A stretch of 58,334 nt of DNA, taken from contig NZ_JAAZWE010000013.1 in the NCBI RefSeq assembly GCF_013185185.1, positions 1 through 58,334 on the forward strand, written 5' to 3'. Below the pieces are notes generated by a model. The model saw nothing but the letters and a program-made list of their open reading frames with translations, had not been told where the DNA came from and searched no databases. Source of the DNA: Saccharibacillus endophyticus. Lineage in GTDB: Bacteria; Bacillota; Bacilli; Paenibacillales; Paenibacillaceae. Numbering within the stretch: the first letter of the stretch is position 1; every line of letters starts with the position of its first letter. A program made the position numbers and the translations under genes. Of the stretch, positions 8,375 through 18,532 are shown piece by piece.

Positions 8375-8958
8375 GACGATGCGCCTGCCAAACGTTCACG
8401 GCCTAAAAAGCGGGCAAGCATCCGGTGTCCGTGTTCGGTAACGATCGATTCCGGGTGGAACTGAACGCCTTCGATCGCATATTCGCGATGGCGCAGTCCC
8501 ATAATCTCGCCTTCCGCCGTCCAAGCCGTGATCTCCAGGCAGTCCGGCAGGCTCGTCCGCTCCACGATCAACGAATGGTATCTCGCCGCGGTCAGCGGCG
8601 AAGGAAGCTCTTCGAAAACGGACGTACCGTTATGGAGCACAGGAGATGTCTTGCCGTGCATCAATCGCTCGGCCCGAATGACCTTTCCTCCGAATGCCTG
8701 CCCGATCGCCTGATGGCCGAGACATACGCCGAGAATCGGAATTTCTCCTTTGAACGCCTCAATGACCTCAAGCGTGATGCCGGCCTCATTCGGCGTGCAA
8801 GGACCCGGCGACAGCAAAAGGCGATCCGGAGCAAGCTCTCGGATACCGTCGAGATCAATCTCGTCGTTGCGCCGCACCGTCACCTTCTCGCCAAGTTCGC
8901 CCAAGTACTGCACAAGGTTATAAGTGAAGGAATCATAGTTGTCGATGACCAGAATCAA
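8371..8958 (-). CDS. pabA: Aminodeoxychorismate/anthranilate synthase glutamine amidotransferase subunit
   Basis: This subunit releases ammonia from glutamine for PabB; in Bacillus the same protein (TrpG) also serves anthranilate synthase. The 195-residue class I amidotransferase has the nucleophile Cys in GVCLGHQAIGQAFGG near residue 79 and the His-Glu of the triad in GVQFHPESI near residue 170. It overlaps pabB and pabC by four bases on each side. Whether it is amphibolic here cannot be judged without seeing the trp operon. Confidence 0.95.
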   Translation of the reverse strand: MILVIDNYDSFTYNLVQYLGELGEKVTVRRNDEIDLDGIRELAPDRLLLSPGPCTPNEAGITLEVIEAFKGEIPILGVCLGHQAIGQAFGGKVIRAERLMHGKTSPVLHNGTSVFEELPSPLTAARYHSLIVERTSLPDCLEITAWTAEGEIMGLRHREYAIEGVQFHPESIVTEHGHRMLARFLGRERLAGASS

Positions 8959-10589
8959 TGTACTCCCCCTCCCTCGTCAGCATCAGCCGCCGCACGTTCC
9001 GCACACCAGACGGCACGACCTACGGATCTTGCCTTGTTATGACACTCCCGATATTCCCGATACGGCTCGGAGTCGATCACGATCCCCGCTCCGGCCTGCA
9101 TATGACCCACGCCGCCTTGAACGACGAGTGTACGAATAATAATATTTAATTCCATATTGCCTGCATAGTCAATCCAACCCATCGAACCGGTATAGGGTCC
9201 GCGTCGGACCGGTTCCAGTTCTTCGACGATCTGCATGGTGCGCACTTTCGGCGCTCCCGTGATCGTTCCGCCGGGGAAGACTCCGGCGATGACGTCGTAC
9301 GCCGTTTTGCCCGGTGCCAGATCCGCTTCGACCTGGGACACCAAATGCATCACGTGGGCGTAACGCTCAATCGTCATCAGCTCCGGCACGTGAACGGAAC
9401 CGTAAGCCGCTACGCGCCCCAGATCATTGCGCTGCAGATCGACAAGCATGATATGTTCGGCCCGTTCCTTTTCGCTGCCGCTAAGTTCTTCGGCCATGCG
9501 CCGATCTTCTTCGCCGTTAGCCCCTCTTCGTCTTGTCCCCGCTATCGGCCGAGCTGCCAATCGACCGTTTTCCAATCGAACGAGCAGTTCGGGAGATCCC
9601 GACACCAGTTGGAAATCCGGGAAGCGAAGAAATCCCATGTACGGCGAAGGGTTCACGATGCGCATCCATTCATAGACTTGCTCGGGCGAAGCTTCAAGTT
9701 TACGCTGTTTGCGAAGCGAAAGATTGACCTGAAATACGTCGCCGCTGCGAATATATTCCTGAATGCGAAGCACGGCGTCCTGAAAAGCCTCTTGCCCAAA
9801 AGCCGTATCGAAGCCGTCGACATCGCTGCGCCCTGACATATGCCGTTCCGCTTCGGCGATCACATCGTCGCGTCGAGCCTCGCTCCAAGGCAACTCCGCC
9901 TGTTCAAAGTTCCGCCAGCTTTCCAGCATATGCCGGGCTTCTGCGGTCGCACGCTCATAAGCAGCAGCAAGTTCTTGTTCGCGAGAAACCGAATCCGTTT
10001 GCGCAAGTTCGTCGATCGGCACGGAAACGCAGGCATATACCGCCTGCTGTTCGTGGTCGATTACCCACAACTGCCGCAGGCGCATAAAAGCATAATCCGG
10101 CAGCCCGGCCCGAGCCAGATCGTCATCAGCCAGCAGCGGCAGCTTTTCGAGCGAACGCGCTACGTCGTACGCCAAATATCCGACTGCGCCGCCGAAGAAC
10201 TTCGGTGCATCGGGCACGCGCGGCGAACGGTGCGGCTCCATCCACCGGCGAATTACGTCAAGAGGAGCACCTTTGCTTTTTGACGACCCCGATTCGGATG
10301 GAGCCCCCTGATTCTCTGCTTCCGATGTATGAGGTTCATATTCGTAATCCGTGACTTCCGCTTCTTCTCCCCGGCCGCGAAGCACAGACTCGGCTTCAAG
10401 TCCCAGAAACGTATAACGACCTTCTTTGCCGCTTTCCAGCACGAAGGCATGCGGAGAAGCTTCGCTCCAGGCCTTCAACCAGGACTCCGGCCGTCTTTGC
10501 AATTGATCACGCAATAGATAAGGAAAACGGGTATACCCCTGTTCCTTCCACTCTGCCCACTGTGCAAGAGTTGTCAGGTTCTCGCTCAA
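8955..10589 (-). CDS. pabB: Aminodeoxychorismate synthase component I (PabB)
   Basis: PabB converts chorismate and ammonia to 4-amino-4-deoxychorismate. The 544-residue protein is a chorismate-binding enzyme with the core signatures RSGDVFQVNLS, ARPIAGTRRRG, MLVDLQRNDLGR and PGGTITGAPK. The start is a TTG at 10589 with AAGGAG ten bases upstream. The motif is PIAGT, the anthranilate-synthase form, rather than the PIKGT of E. coli PabB, so the assignment relies on the operon with pabA, pabC and fol genes. There is an acidic low-complexity insert near residues 80-105. A TATAAT (minus strand, 10643-10648) lies about 55 bp upstream without a good -35. Confidence 0.9.
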   Translation of the reverse strand: MSENLTTLAQWAEWKEQGYTRFPYLLRDQLQRRPESWLKAWSEASPHAFVLESGKEGRYTFLGLEAESVLRGRGEEAEVTDYEYEPHTSEAENQGAPSESGSSKSKGAPLDVIRRWMEPHRSPRVPDAPKFFGGAVGYLAYDVARSLEKLPLLADDDLARAGLPDYAFMRLRQLWVIDHEQQAVYACVSVPIDELAQTDSVSREQELAAAYERATAEARHMLESWRNFEQAELPWSEARRDDVIAEAERHMSGRSDVDGFDTAFGQEAFQDAVLRIQEYIRSGDVFQVNLSLRKQRKLEASPEQVYEWMRIVNPSPYMGFLRFPDFQLVSGSPELLVRLENGRLAARPIAGTRRRGANGEEDRRMAEELSGSEKERAEHIMLVDLQRNDLGRVAAYGSVHVPELMTIERYAHVMHLVSQVEADLAPGKTAYDVIAGVFPGGTITGAPKVRTMQIVEELEPVRRGPYTGSMGWIDYAGNMELNIIIRTLVVQGGVGHMQAGAGIVIDSEPYREYRECHNKARSVGRAVWCAERAAADADEGGGVH

Positions 10590-10687
10590 TCTGTCCGCAC
10601 TCCTTCGAATATCAGCTAAATGATCCGATTTGATTTTTGTTCATTATACGATGAAGGTGCCGGATGCGGTAGCCATAAACGGAAAGT

Positions 10688-10729
10688 GAAAGCCCCCGAC
10701 TCATGCAATCGCACGAATCAGGGGCTTTC
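10688..10729 (-). terminator. Terminator downstream of cysK
   Basis: The arms GAAAGCCCC and GGGGCTTTC, with inner pairing GCACGA-type bases, form a hairpin between cysK and the pabB promoter region. The T-tract on the minus strand is short (CTTTCACTTT), so efficiency may be moderate. Confidence 0.7.
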
Positions 10730-10767
10730 CATTCGATTTTGTATAACGCTGTTCGTCAGAAAACGAA

Positions 10768-11706
10768 TTAAGCTTCGAAGTTGTACAGCGGCGTGCTGAG
10801 GTAGCGTTCGCCGTTACTTGGCACGATCACGACGATCCGTTTGCCTTTGCCCAGTTCCTTCGCTACTTTGAGTGCCGCGAATACGGCTGCGCCGGACGAG
10901 ATACCCGACAGAATGCCTTCTTCTTTGGCTACATTGCGCGCAGTCTCGAACGCTTCGTCATTTTCCACGTGCAGAATTTCGTCGTAGATCTTCTGATTCA
11001 AAATATCGGGAACGAAGTTGGCGCCAATCCCTTGAATTTTGTGCGGGCCCGGCTTGCCGCCAGCCAGAATCGGGGATGCCGCAGGCTCAACCGCGTATAT
11101 CTTCACTTCCGGGAAGCTCGCTTTCAGCACTTCGCCGGCACCGGAAATCGTACCGCCCGTACCGATACCCGCGATGAATGCATCCAACGTACCGCCGATG
11201 GACTGAATCGCTTCAACGATCTCGGGTCCTGTCGTCTCGCGGTGGATTTTGACGTTCGCTTCATTCTTGAACTGCTCCGCCATGAAGTAATCCGGATTCT
11301 CCTTGAGCAGCTCTTCCGCTTTGCGTACTGCGCCGTTCATGCCTTCCGCTCCCGGCGTCAGTACAAGTTCCGCTCCGTAGGCACGCAACAAGTTGCGACG
11401 CTCCAAGCTCATCGTTTCCGGCATGACGATTACGGATTTGTATCCTTTCGCCGCTGCTACCATGGCCAGGCCGATCCCCGTGTTGCCGCTGGTCGCTTCG
11501 ATGATCGTGCCGCCCGGCTTCAGGCGTCCGTCTGCCTCCGCAGCTTCCACCATACTGATCGCGATCCGGTCTTTCACGCTTGCGCCCGGGTTTTGGTATT
11601 CCAGTTTGACATAGATTTCCGCGCTGTCTTCCGGTACGATCCGGTTCAGTCGGACAAGCGGTGTATCTCCGATCAGATCGGTAATGCTGTTAACGACTTT
11701 GGCCAT
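10768..11706 (-). CDS. cysK: Cysteine synthase A (O-acetylserine sulfhydrylase)
   Basis: CysK makes cysteine from O-acetylserine and sulfide with PLP. The 312-residue protein shows the PLP Lys in NPGASVKDRIA near residue 43, the substrate loop TSGNTGIG, the phosphate-binding GTGGTISG and the C-terminal SGISSGAA. Length matches the family. It is monocistronic, with its own promoter and terminator. In B. subtilis CysK also partners the repressor CymR; a CymR site is not obvious here. Confidence 0.97.
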   Translation of the reverse strand: MAKVVNSITDLIGDTPLVRLNRIVPEDSAEIYVKLEYQNPGASVKDRIAISMVEAAEADGRLKPGGTIIEATSGNTGIGLAMVAAAKGYKSVIVMPETMSLERRNLLRAYGAELVLTPGAEGMNGAVRKAEELLKENPDYFMAEQFKNEANVKIHRETTGPEIVEAIQSIGGTLDAFIAGIGTGGTISGAGEVLKASFPEVKIYAVEPAASPILAGGKPGPHKIQGIGANFVPDILNQKIYDEILHVENDEAFETARNVAKEEGILSGISSGAAVFAALKVAKELGKGKRIVVIVPSNGERYLSTPLYNFEA

Positions 11707-11809
11707 GGTAAATCCTCCTTCGGAATGGGTGAACTTATACGCATCTTGTTTGCACTCGATATTTTTGCCGACTTAATCCGAGTGAAAAAGTAGGCTTTTA
11801 ACTTTCTTT

Positions 11810-11839
11810 ATCTTAGCAAATCCCGACGCAAGCTGTCAA
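11810..11839 (-). promoter_or_regulatory. Sigma-A promoter of cysK
   Basis: The minus strand has TTGACA at 11834-11839, an 18-bp spacer and TAAGAT at 11810-11815 with an upstream TG (extended -10). The leader to the cysK ATG is about 95 nt. Confidence 0.7.
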
Positions 11840-11903
11840 CGAACGCAAGCCCGGATTAGCGACGTATTTCAAACTTTATTCCGTTTTGGATTTATTTAGA
11901 GAC

Positions 11904-11928
11904 GTTTAAAATCGGGAGCAGCGGGTAA
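11904..11928 (+). promoter_or_regulatory. Sigma-B-type promoter for the 50-residue gene
   Basis: GTTTAA at 11904-11909, a 13-bp spacer and GGGTAA at 11923-11928 match the general-stress sigma-B consensus (GTTT-N12-15-GGGTAT) closely. It is placed 60 bp before the ATG at 11988. Related sporulation sigma factors read similar sites. Confidence 0.5.
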
Positions 11929-11987
11929 TTTTCCAATAAGAAATTCACGCAACCCAAATTATCCGTACGCAAAAGGAGGACGACAAC

Positions 11988-12140
11988 ATGAAACGGAAAA
12001 ACACACTGCTTGGAGTCGCTGTCGGTCTGGGAGCCGCTTACCTGCTTCGCAACAAGGATTCCCGCGGCAAACTGATGAATCAGATTCAATCGATGGGTCG
12101 CAGCAAATCGGACAAGACCAGCAATAGTACCGTGATCTAA
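11988..12140 (+). CDS. Small YtxH-like membrane-anchored protein
   Basis: The 50-residue product starts MKRKNTLLGVAVGLGAAYLL. It has a short N-terminal glycine-rich hydrophobic segment (about residues 7-20) followed by a hydrophilic basic tail rich in Ser and Lys. This is the layout of the N-terminus of YtxH/general-stress-type small proteins, but I do not recognise a specific family. AAAGGAGG lies at optimal distance before the ATG, a sigma-B-like promoter precedes it and a strong terminator follows it, so it is a complete transcription unit on the strand opposite to its neighbours. Confidence 0.75.
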   Translation: MKRKNTLLGVAVGLGAAYLLRNKDSRGKLMNQIQSMGRSKSDKTSNSTVI

Positions 12141-12167
12141 AATCAAGATAGGTTTGATCGGAATAGT

Positions 12168-12200
12168 AAAAGACCGTTCCTTCCCGGGAACGGTCTTTTT
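12168..12200. terminator. Bidirectional terminator
   Basis: AAAAGACCGTTCC pairs perfectly with GGAACGGTCTTTT around a five-base loop. It serves the 50-residue plus-strand gene and, on the other strand, the end of hslO. Confidence 0.9.
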
Positions 12201-12280
12201 GTATGTTCTCGATTTATGATCGTACAAACTTTCCTCCGTACCGCGTAAAAATAGGCTGCGGCGGGGTTGATCGGATATTT

Positions 12281-13204
12281 TTAAGCGCGAGTCTGTTCCA
12301 AAATATGCTCAAGGTCTTCGCGTTCGAATTGGTAGGCTTCGTTGCAGAAGTGGCAAACCACTTCCGCCACGCCCTGTTCGTCGATAATCGCCTGAATCTC
12401 TTCCGATCCCAGACTGATCAGCGTGCGTTCGACGCGTTCGCGCGAGCATTCGCATTTGAATTGTACATCCATCGACTCCTGAATCTGCACGTCCGGGAGT
12501 ACCCATTTGATCACTTCTTCCGGAGACAAGCCCTGATCGATCAAAGCGGACACCGGAGGCAGGGTCGAAATGGCGCGCTCGATCGCGTCGATCTCGTCAT
12601 CCGCCAGGCCCGGAAGCAGTTGGACGATCAATCCGCCCGAGCTGATCACCGCGCCGTCAGGAGCAACCAGCACGCCGATTCCGACTGCGGAAGGCGTCTG
12701 TTCGGAAGCTGCGAAATAATAGGTGAAGTCTTCGCCCAGTTCGCCCGATACGATCGGTACGCTGCCCCGGTAAGGTTCTTTGAGACCCAAGTCTTTAATC
12801 ACATACAGGAATCCTTCCGTACCGACTGCGCCCGCGACGTCCAGCTTGCCCATCGCATTGCTGGGAAGGTGTACATGAGGGTGATCGACATAACCGCGCA
12901 CATCGCCTTTTGCATTGGCGTCAACGACGATCTGTCCGAGAGGACCGTTGCCTTTGACTTGAATGGTCAGCTTCTCTTCGCCTTTCAACATAGCTCCCAT
13001 CATGGTTGCGGTAGTCAAAGTACGACCCAGGGCTGCCGTAGCGGTCGGGAACGTGTCATGCCGGCGGCGCAGCTCTTCAACCAACTTTGTACTGCGTACG
13101 GCAAAAGCGCGAACCTTACCTCCAAGTGCCGTACCTCTTACCAAATAATCGCGCTCTTCCGTGTTCTCCGAACCGTCGTTATGCGCATGCTCCAGATTTT
13201 CCAT
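12281..13204 (-). CDS. hslO: Redox-regulated chaperone Hsp33
   Basis: Hsp33 is a holdase that becomes active when its zinc-bound cysteines are oxidised. The 307-residue protein shows the N-terminal folding domain (with TATMMGAMLKGEEKLTIQVKG split over about 65-85) and the C-terminal redox switch with CxC (KCECS near residue 250) and CxxC (CHFC near 285). All four zinc cysteines are present. It follows coaX on the minus strand after about 70 bp, an arrangement conserved in Bacillales (coaX-hslO). Confidence 0.95.
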   Translation of the reverse strand: MENLEHAHNDGSENTEERDYLVRGTALGGKVRAFAVRSTKLVEELRRRHDTFPTATAALGRTLTTATMMGAMLKGEEKLTIQVKGNGPLGQIVVDANAKGDVRGYVDHPHVHLPSNAMGKLDVAGAVGTEGFLYVIKDLGLKEPYRGSVPIVSGELGEDFTYYFAASEQTPSAVGIGVLVAPDGAVISSGGLIVQLLPGLADDEIDAIERAISTLPPVSALIDQGLSPEEVIKWVLPDVQIQESMDVQFKCECSRERVERTLISLGSEEIQAIIDEQGVAEVVCHFCNEAYQFEREDLEHILEQTRA

Positions 13205-13272
13205 CTATATTCTCCTCCGTTCCGGTTACCGGCAGCTTGTCTCGCGGAGCTGCTCGGCAACTAGATTTTCAT

Positions 13273-14052
13273 TTATGCTTTGACGATGCGATTACGCTCA
13301 TAAATCAAACGCAGTCCTTCAAGGGTAAGCAGGGGATTCACTTCGCGAACGGATTCGGTCTCCGCACAAATTAAAGGGGCCAAGCCTCCCGTTGCGACGA
13401 CCTTAAGATCCTCGGCATCCATTTCCTTGCGTATGCGTTTAACGATTCCGTCCACTTGTCCGGCATATCCGTAAATAATACCGGCCTGCATGGCATGAAC
13501 CGTATTGCGTCCAATGACCTTCTTCGGCTTTTCCAGCTCGATTCTCGGCAGCTTCGATGCGCGCTGATAGAGCGCTTCGGTAGAGATGCCGACCCCGGGT
13601 ACGATCGCGCCTCCCAAATAATTCCCCTGCGCGTCAACACAGTCAAATGTCGTTGCTGTACCGAAATCGACGACAACCAGCGGACCCCCATATAATTCGA
13701 CGGCGGCTACGGCGTTGACGATTCGGTCTGCGCCGATCTCCCGCGGATTTTCGTAACGCAGGTTTAATCCGGTTTTGATACCGGGTCCCACGATGAGAGG
13801 TGTCTTTTTCAAGTACTTCCGGCACATCTGCTCGATGACGCCGACAATCGGCGGTACGACCGAAGAGATCATGACGCCTTCGATCTTATCCGCATCCACG
13901 CCCGACATACGAAATAGATTATAAATCATTACCCCATATTCGTCGCTCGTCGCCTGCCGACTGGTACTGAGACGAAAATGATGCAGCAGCTCACTGCCCT
14001 CGTACATACCGAGCACGATATTGGTATTCCCGATATCCACTACAAGAATCAC
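13273..14052 (-). CDS. coaX: Type III pantothenate kinase
   Basis: CoaX phosphorylates pantothenate in the first step of CoA synthesis and, unlike type I enzymes, is not inhibited by CoA. The 259-residue ASKHA-fold protein opens with the phosphate-binding VVDIGNTNIVLG and has PREIGADRIVNAVA and DFGTATTFDCV as the second nucleotide-site blocks. I chose the GTG at 14052 because AAGGAGG lies just upstream and the resulting length matches B. subtilis CoaX (258). A long palindrome sits upstream of the gene. Confidence 0.95.
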   Translation of the reverse strand: MILVVDIGNTNIVLGMYEGSELLHHFRLSTSRQATSDEYGVMIYNLFRMSGVDADKIEGVMISSVVPPIVGVIEQMCRKYLKKTPLIVGPGIKTGLNLRYENPREIGADRIVNAVAAVELYGGPLVVVDFGTATTFDCVDAQGNYLGGAIVPGVGISTEALYQRASKLPRIELEKPKKVIGRNTVHAMQAGIIYGYAGQVDGIVKRIRKEMDAEDLKVVATGGLAPLICAETESVREVNPLLTLEGLRLIYERNRIVKA

Positions 14053-14108
14053 GCGGTTGTTGTCCTCCTTCACGGTCACTTTGACCGCCTTCTGCATTGT
14101 ACCATTAT

Positions 14109-14140
14109 CCGGGGAAGGGGCACTAGTGCCTCTTCCCCGG
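14109..14140. promoter_or_regulatory. 32-bp palindrome upstream of coaX
   Basis: The arms CCGGGGAAGGGGCACT and AGTGCCTCTTCCCCGG are complementary with a single mismatch and no loop (centre CACTAGTG). It lies 57-88 bp upstream of the coaX start and 10 bp from the ftsH terminator. The lack of a loop and T-tract suggests an operator rather than a terminator. No matching regulator is known to me. Confidence 0.5.
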
Positions 14141-14148
14141 CATACGAA

Positions 14149-14182
14149 AAGACCGGAAAACGAGGGTTCGTTTTCCGGTCTT
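14149..14182 (-). terminator. Terminator downstream of ftsH
   Basis: AAGACCGGAAAACGA and TCGTTTTCCGGTCTT form a perfect 15-bp stem with a four-base loop, and the minus strand continues TTCG after the stem. It separates ftsH from coaX. Confidence 0.85.
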
Positions 14183-14254
14183 GCTTAATCATAACGGTGC
14201 ACCTGGCTTGAGAAGAAGATCAGTATCCGAAATATGGGCCAAGCGGCCAGTTCA

Positions 14255-16285
<2,031 letters not shown>

Positions 16286-16314
16286 CCCCAACCTCCTCTC
16301 AAGACACTGAAGTT

Positions 16315-16344
16315 ATTTTAACATAGTCGGTTCACACATCACAA
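16315..16344 (-). promoter_or_regulatory. Promoter of ftsH
   Basis: The minus strand has TTGTGA at 16339-16344, an 18-bp spacer and TAAAAT at 16315-16320, about 30 bp before the ftsH start. Confidence 0.55.
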
Positions 16345-16454
16345 ATTCAGATGCGGAGCGGACTTCGAAGAAAAAAACATCTGATCCCGACACGCTGCTT
16401 CGCTTTGCATTCCGCCATTCGGAATAATGCTGAATTCGAACGCCGGCCGTTCTT

Positions 16455-16994
16455 TTATTTCGTGTAAATTTCCGGCTTGAGAACCCCGATGTAAGGCAGG
16501 TTTCGATAGTGCTCCGCGTAGTCCAAGCCGTAGCCTACGACGAATGCGTCCGGCAGAACGAAGCCCGTGTAATCCGCTTCCATGTTGACGGAACGGCCTG
16601 ACGGCTTGTCGAACAGCGTAACGACCTTCACGCTTTTCGCGTTGCGGTTCTTCAGCAGTTCGATCAGGTGGCTGAGCGTAAGCCCGCTGTCGATAATGTC
16701 TTCCACGATCAATACGTCGCGTCCTTCCACCGTCGTATCCAGATCTTTGATGATCTTGACGACGCCGGAAGACTTAGTTGCGGCTCCGTAGCTGGATACC
16801 GCCATGAAGTCGAGTTCGATCGGTACGGTGATGCGTTTGACCAGATCGGCCATGAAAATGAATGCGCCTTTGAGCACGCAAATCACGAGCGGGTCTTTAC
16901 CTGCGTATTCGCTGCTCAGCAGCTCGCCCAGTTCCTTAATCTTGGCCTGAAGTTCCTCTTCGCTGATCAGTACTTCTTGAATGTCATTTTGCAA
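16455..16994 (-). CDS. hpt: Hypoxanthine-guanine phosphoribosyltransferase
   Basis: Hpt salvages hypoxanthine and guanine with PRPP. The 179-residue protein has the PRPP-binding VLIVEDIIDSGLTLSHL near residue 95, the SGVVKIIKDLD flexible loop region and the purine-contacting LPDAFVVGYGLDYAEHYRNL. In Bacillus the tilS-hpt-ftsH order is conserved, and Hpt and TilS have been reported to activate ftsH transcription there. Here it follows tilS by 71 bp. Confidence 0.96.
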   Translation of the reverse strand: MQNDIQEVLISEEELQAKIKELGELLSSEYAGKDPLVICVLKGAFIFMADLVKRITVPIELDFMAVSSYGAATKSSGVVKIIKDLDTTVEGRDVLIVEDIIDSGLTLSHLIELLKNRNAKSVKVVTLFDKPSGRSVNMEADYTGFVLPDAFVVGYGLDYAEHYRNLPYIGVLKPEIYTK

Positions 16995-17065
16995 CGTGCT
17001 TGACCCTCCTGTAATTATGATCTGAGTTAAAGCTTAAGCTTCTTCTATCTTATAAACCAAAACCG

Positions 17066-18499
17066 TCAACAAAGAGCCCGATCTATCCGAATATATAGAA
17101 TCTTCTCGCTCTGCCCGTCGATCCAAGCATGATTCGAACGCTTTAATCCCGCCAACCAAATGACGCGACCTTGCGCATCGCATACAACCGGAATCAGACT
17201 GCGTTCGGACGGAGCGACTTTTTCGTCGATCAGCAGATCCTTGACTTTCTTCGTGCCGGCTCCGCGCGGAAGCTCGATCCGGTCCCCCGGAAGGCGCGAA
17301 CGCACGGTCAGCGGGTATTGCAGACGATCCGCATCGAAAACGACTTCTTCCCGGTTCAAACGCATAAGCGCCGAAGCGGCAGGAATCTCTCCGCTTTCCC
17401 TGAAGGTCAGTTCAACACTTCCGAAATCCAGCTTACGAATACCCGACTCCCTGTCGATCTCCTTGGCTTCCAAAACACCGGACCGCGATCTGCCAAGACG
17501 GAAAAACGCACGAGCGTATTCGCGCGTACACGTCCGTCCGTATCCGAGATCCAGCGTCCAGGTCGAATCGCTTGGAGAGAGAAGGTGTCGGCAGACCCGG
17601 TCCACCTTCGCAAAATCGGTCTCCGCTCCCGGTTCCGACAGGTAATTTAATATTAATTTAATGAGCCTGCGTTGTAAAGCGAAGGGCTGTGCCGAAAAGC
17701 CTGTCACATCAAGCTCAACGACTCCGGAAACCTCCGTACAGGACCGTTCGTACGCCTGCACGGTCAATTCCTGCAAGTAATCGTCCTCGGGACCCAATGT
17801 ATCCGCTAGACGGTTCAGCGCTTGCGAAAGCCTTCCGTTATAGCTTTCCAGATGCGGAAGCGTCTCCAGCCGCAATCGATTTCGGGCATAATCCGTATGC
17901 GCGTTGCTGCTGTCGATCACGTAAGCAATACGATGACTTTCGCAAAAAGAAATCAAATTTTCCTTGTTCAGGCGCAGAAGCGGCCGAACAAACCGAACGC
18001 CTTCCCATAGTCGAACGCGGCGCATGCCGCTAAGCCCGCTCGTCCCGCTGCCGCGCAGCATATGCAGCAAGACCGTCTCGGCCTGGTCGTCCGCATGATG
18101 GGCCAACGCCACGGCCACGGCTTGATAACGCCGGGCAACCTCCCGCAGAAAGCGATATCGGAGTTCGCGAGCCGCCGCCTGCGTTCCGAGCTTCGCTTGC
18201 TTTTTATAGCTGCCCACGTCCGGTTCCCCAAGCTCGAACGGAATCGCAAGGCTGGCCGCGACGGCGCGAACTGCCTCAGCCTCGGTTGCCGATTCTTCGG
18301 GCCTTAAACCATGATTCACGTGCGCGCAGACCAACCTGAAGCCTTGTCGGCCCGACAGACCGTGCAGGAGGTGTAACAAGGCCATGGAATCCGGACCGCC
18401 GGATACGGCTGCAATGACCGTCTCGCCCGCAGCCCACATGCCGTACTCCTCGGCTTCTTGCTCGATCTCGCGCAACCATGTATGTTCATCCTTCAACAA
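17066..18499 (-). CDS. tilS: tRNA(Ile)-lysidine synthetase
   Basis: TilS attaches lysine to C34 of the CAU tRNA-Ile so that it reads AUA; it is essential. The 477-residue protein has the N-terminal PP-loop AAVSGGPDSMALLHLL near residue 30, the ALAHHADDQAETVLLHMLRGSG block, and the central and C-terminal TilS domains with RLPGDRIELPRGAGTKKVKDL. The start is TTG at 18499 with GGAGG seven bases upstream. It lies 33 bp after the yabT-like kinase gene. Confidence 0.95.
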   Translation of the reverse strand: MLKDEHTWLREIEQEAEEYGMWAAGETVIAAVSGGPDSMALLHLLHGLSGRQGFRLVCAHVNHGLRPEESATEAEAVRAVAASLAIPFELGEPDVGSYKKQAKLGTQAAARELRYRFLREVARRYQAVAVALAHHADDQAETVLLHMLRGSGTSGLSGMRRVRLWEGVRFVRPLLRLNKENLISFCESHRIAYVIDSSNAHTDYARNRLRLETLPHLESYNGRLSQALNRLADTLGPEDDYLQELTVQAYERSCTEVSGVVELDVTGFSAQPFALQRRLIKLILNYLSEPGAETDFAKVDRVCRHLLSPSDSTWTLDLGYGRTCTREYARAFFRLGRSRSGVLEAKEIDRESGIRKLDFGSVELTFRESGEIPAASALMRLNREEVVFDADRLQYPLTVRSRLPGDRIELPRGAGTKKVKDLLIDEKVAPSERSLIPVVCDAQGRVIWLAGLKRSNHAWIDGQSEKILYIRIDRALC

Positions 18500-18532
18500 G
18501 GCTAAGCCTCCATTCCTCTCGCCTTCCCGGCA

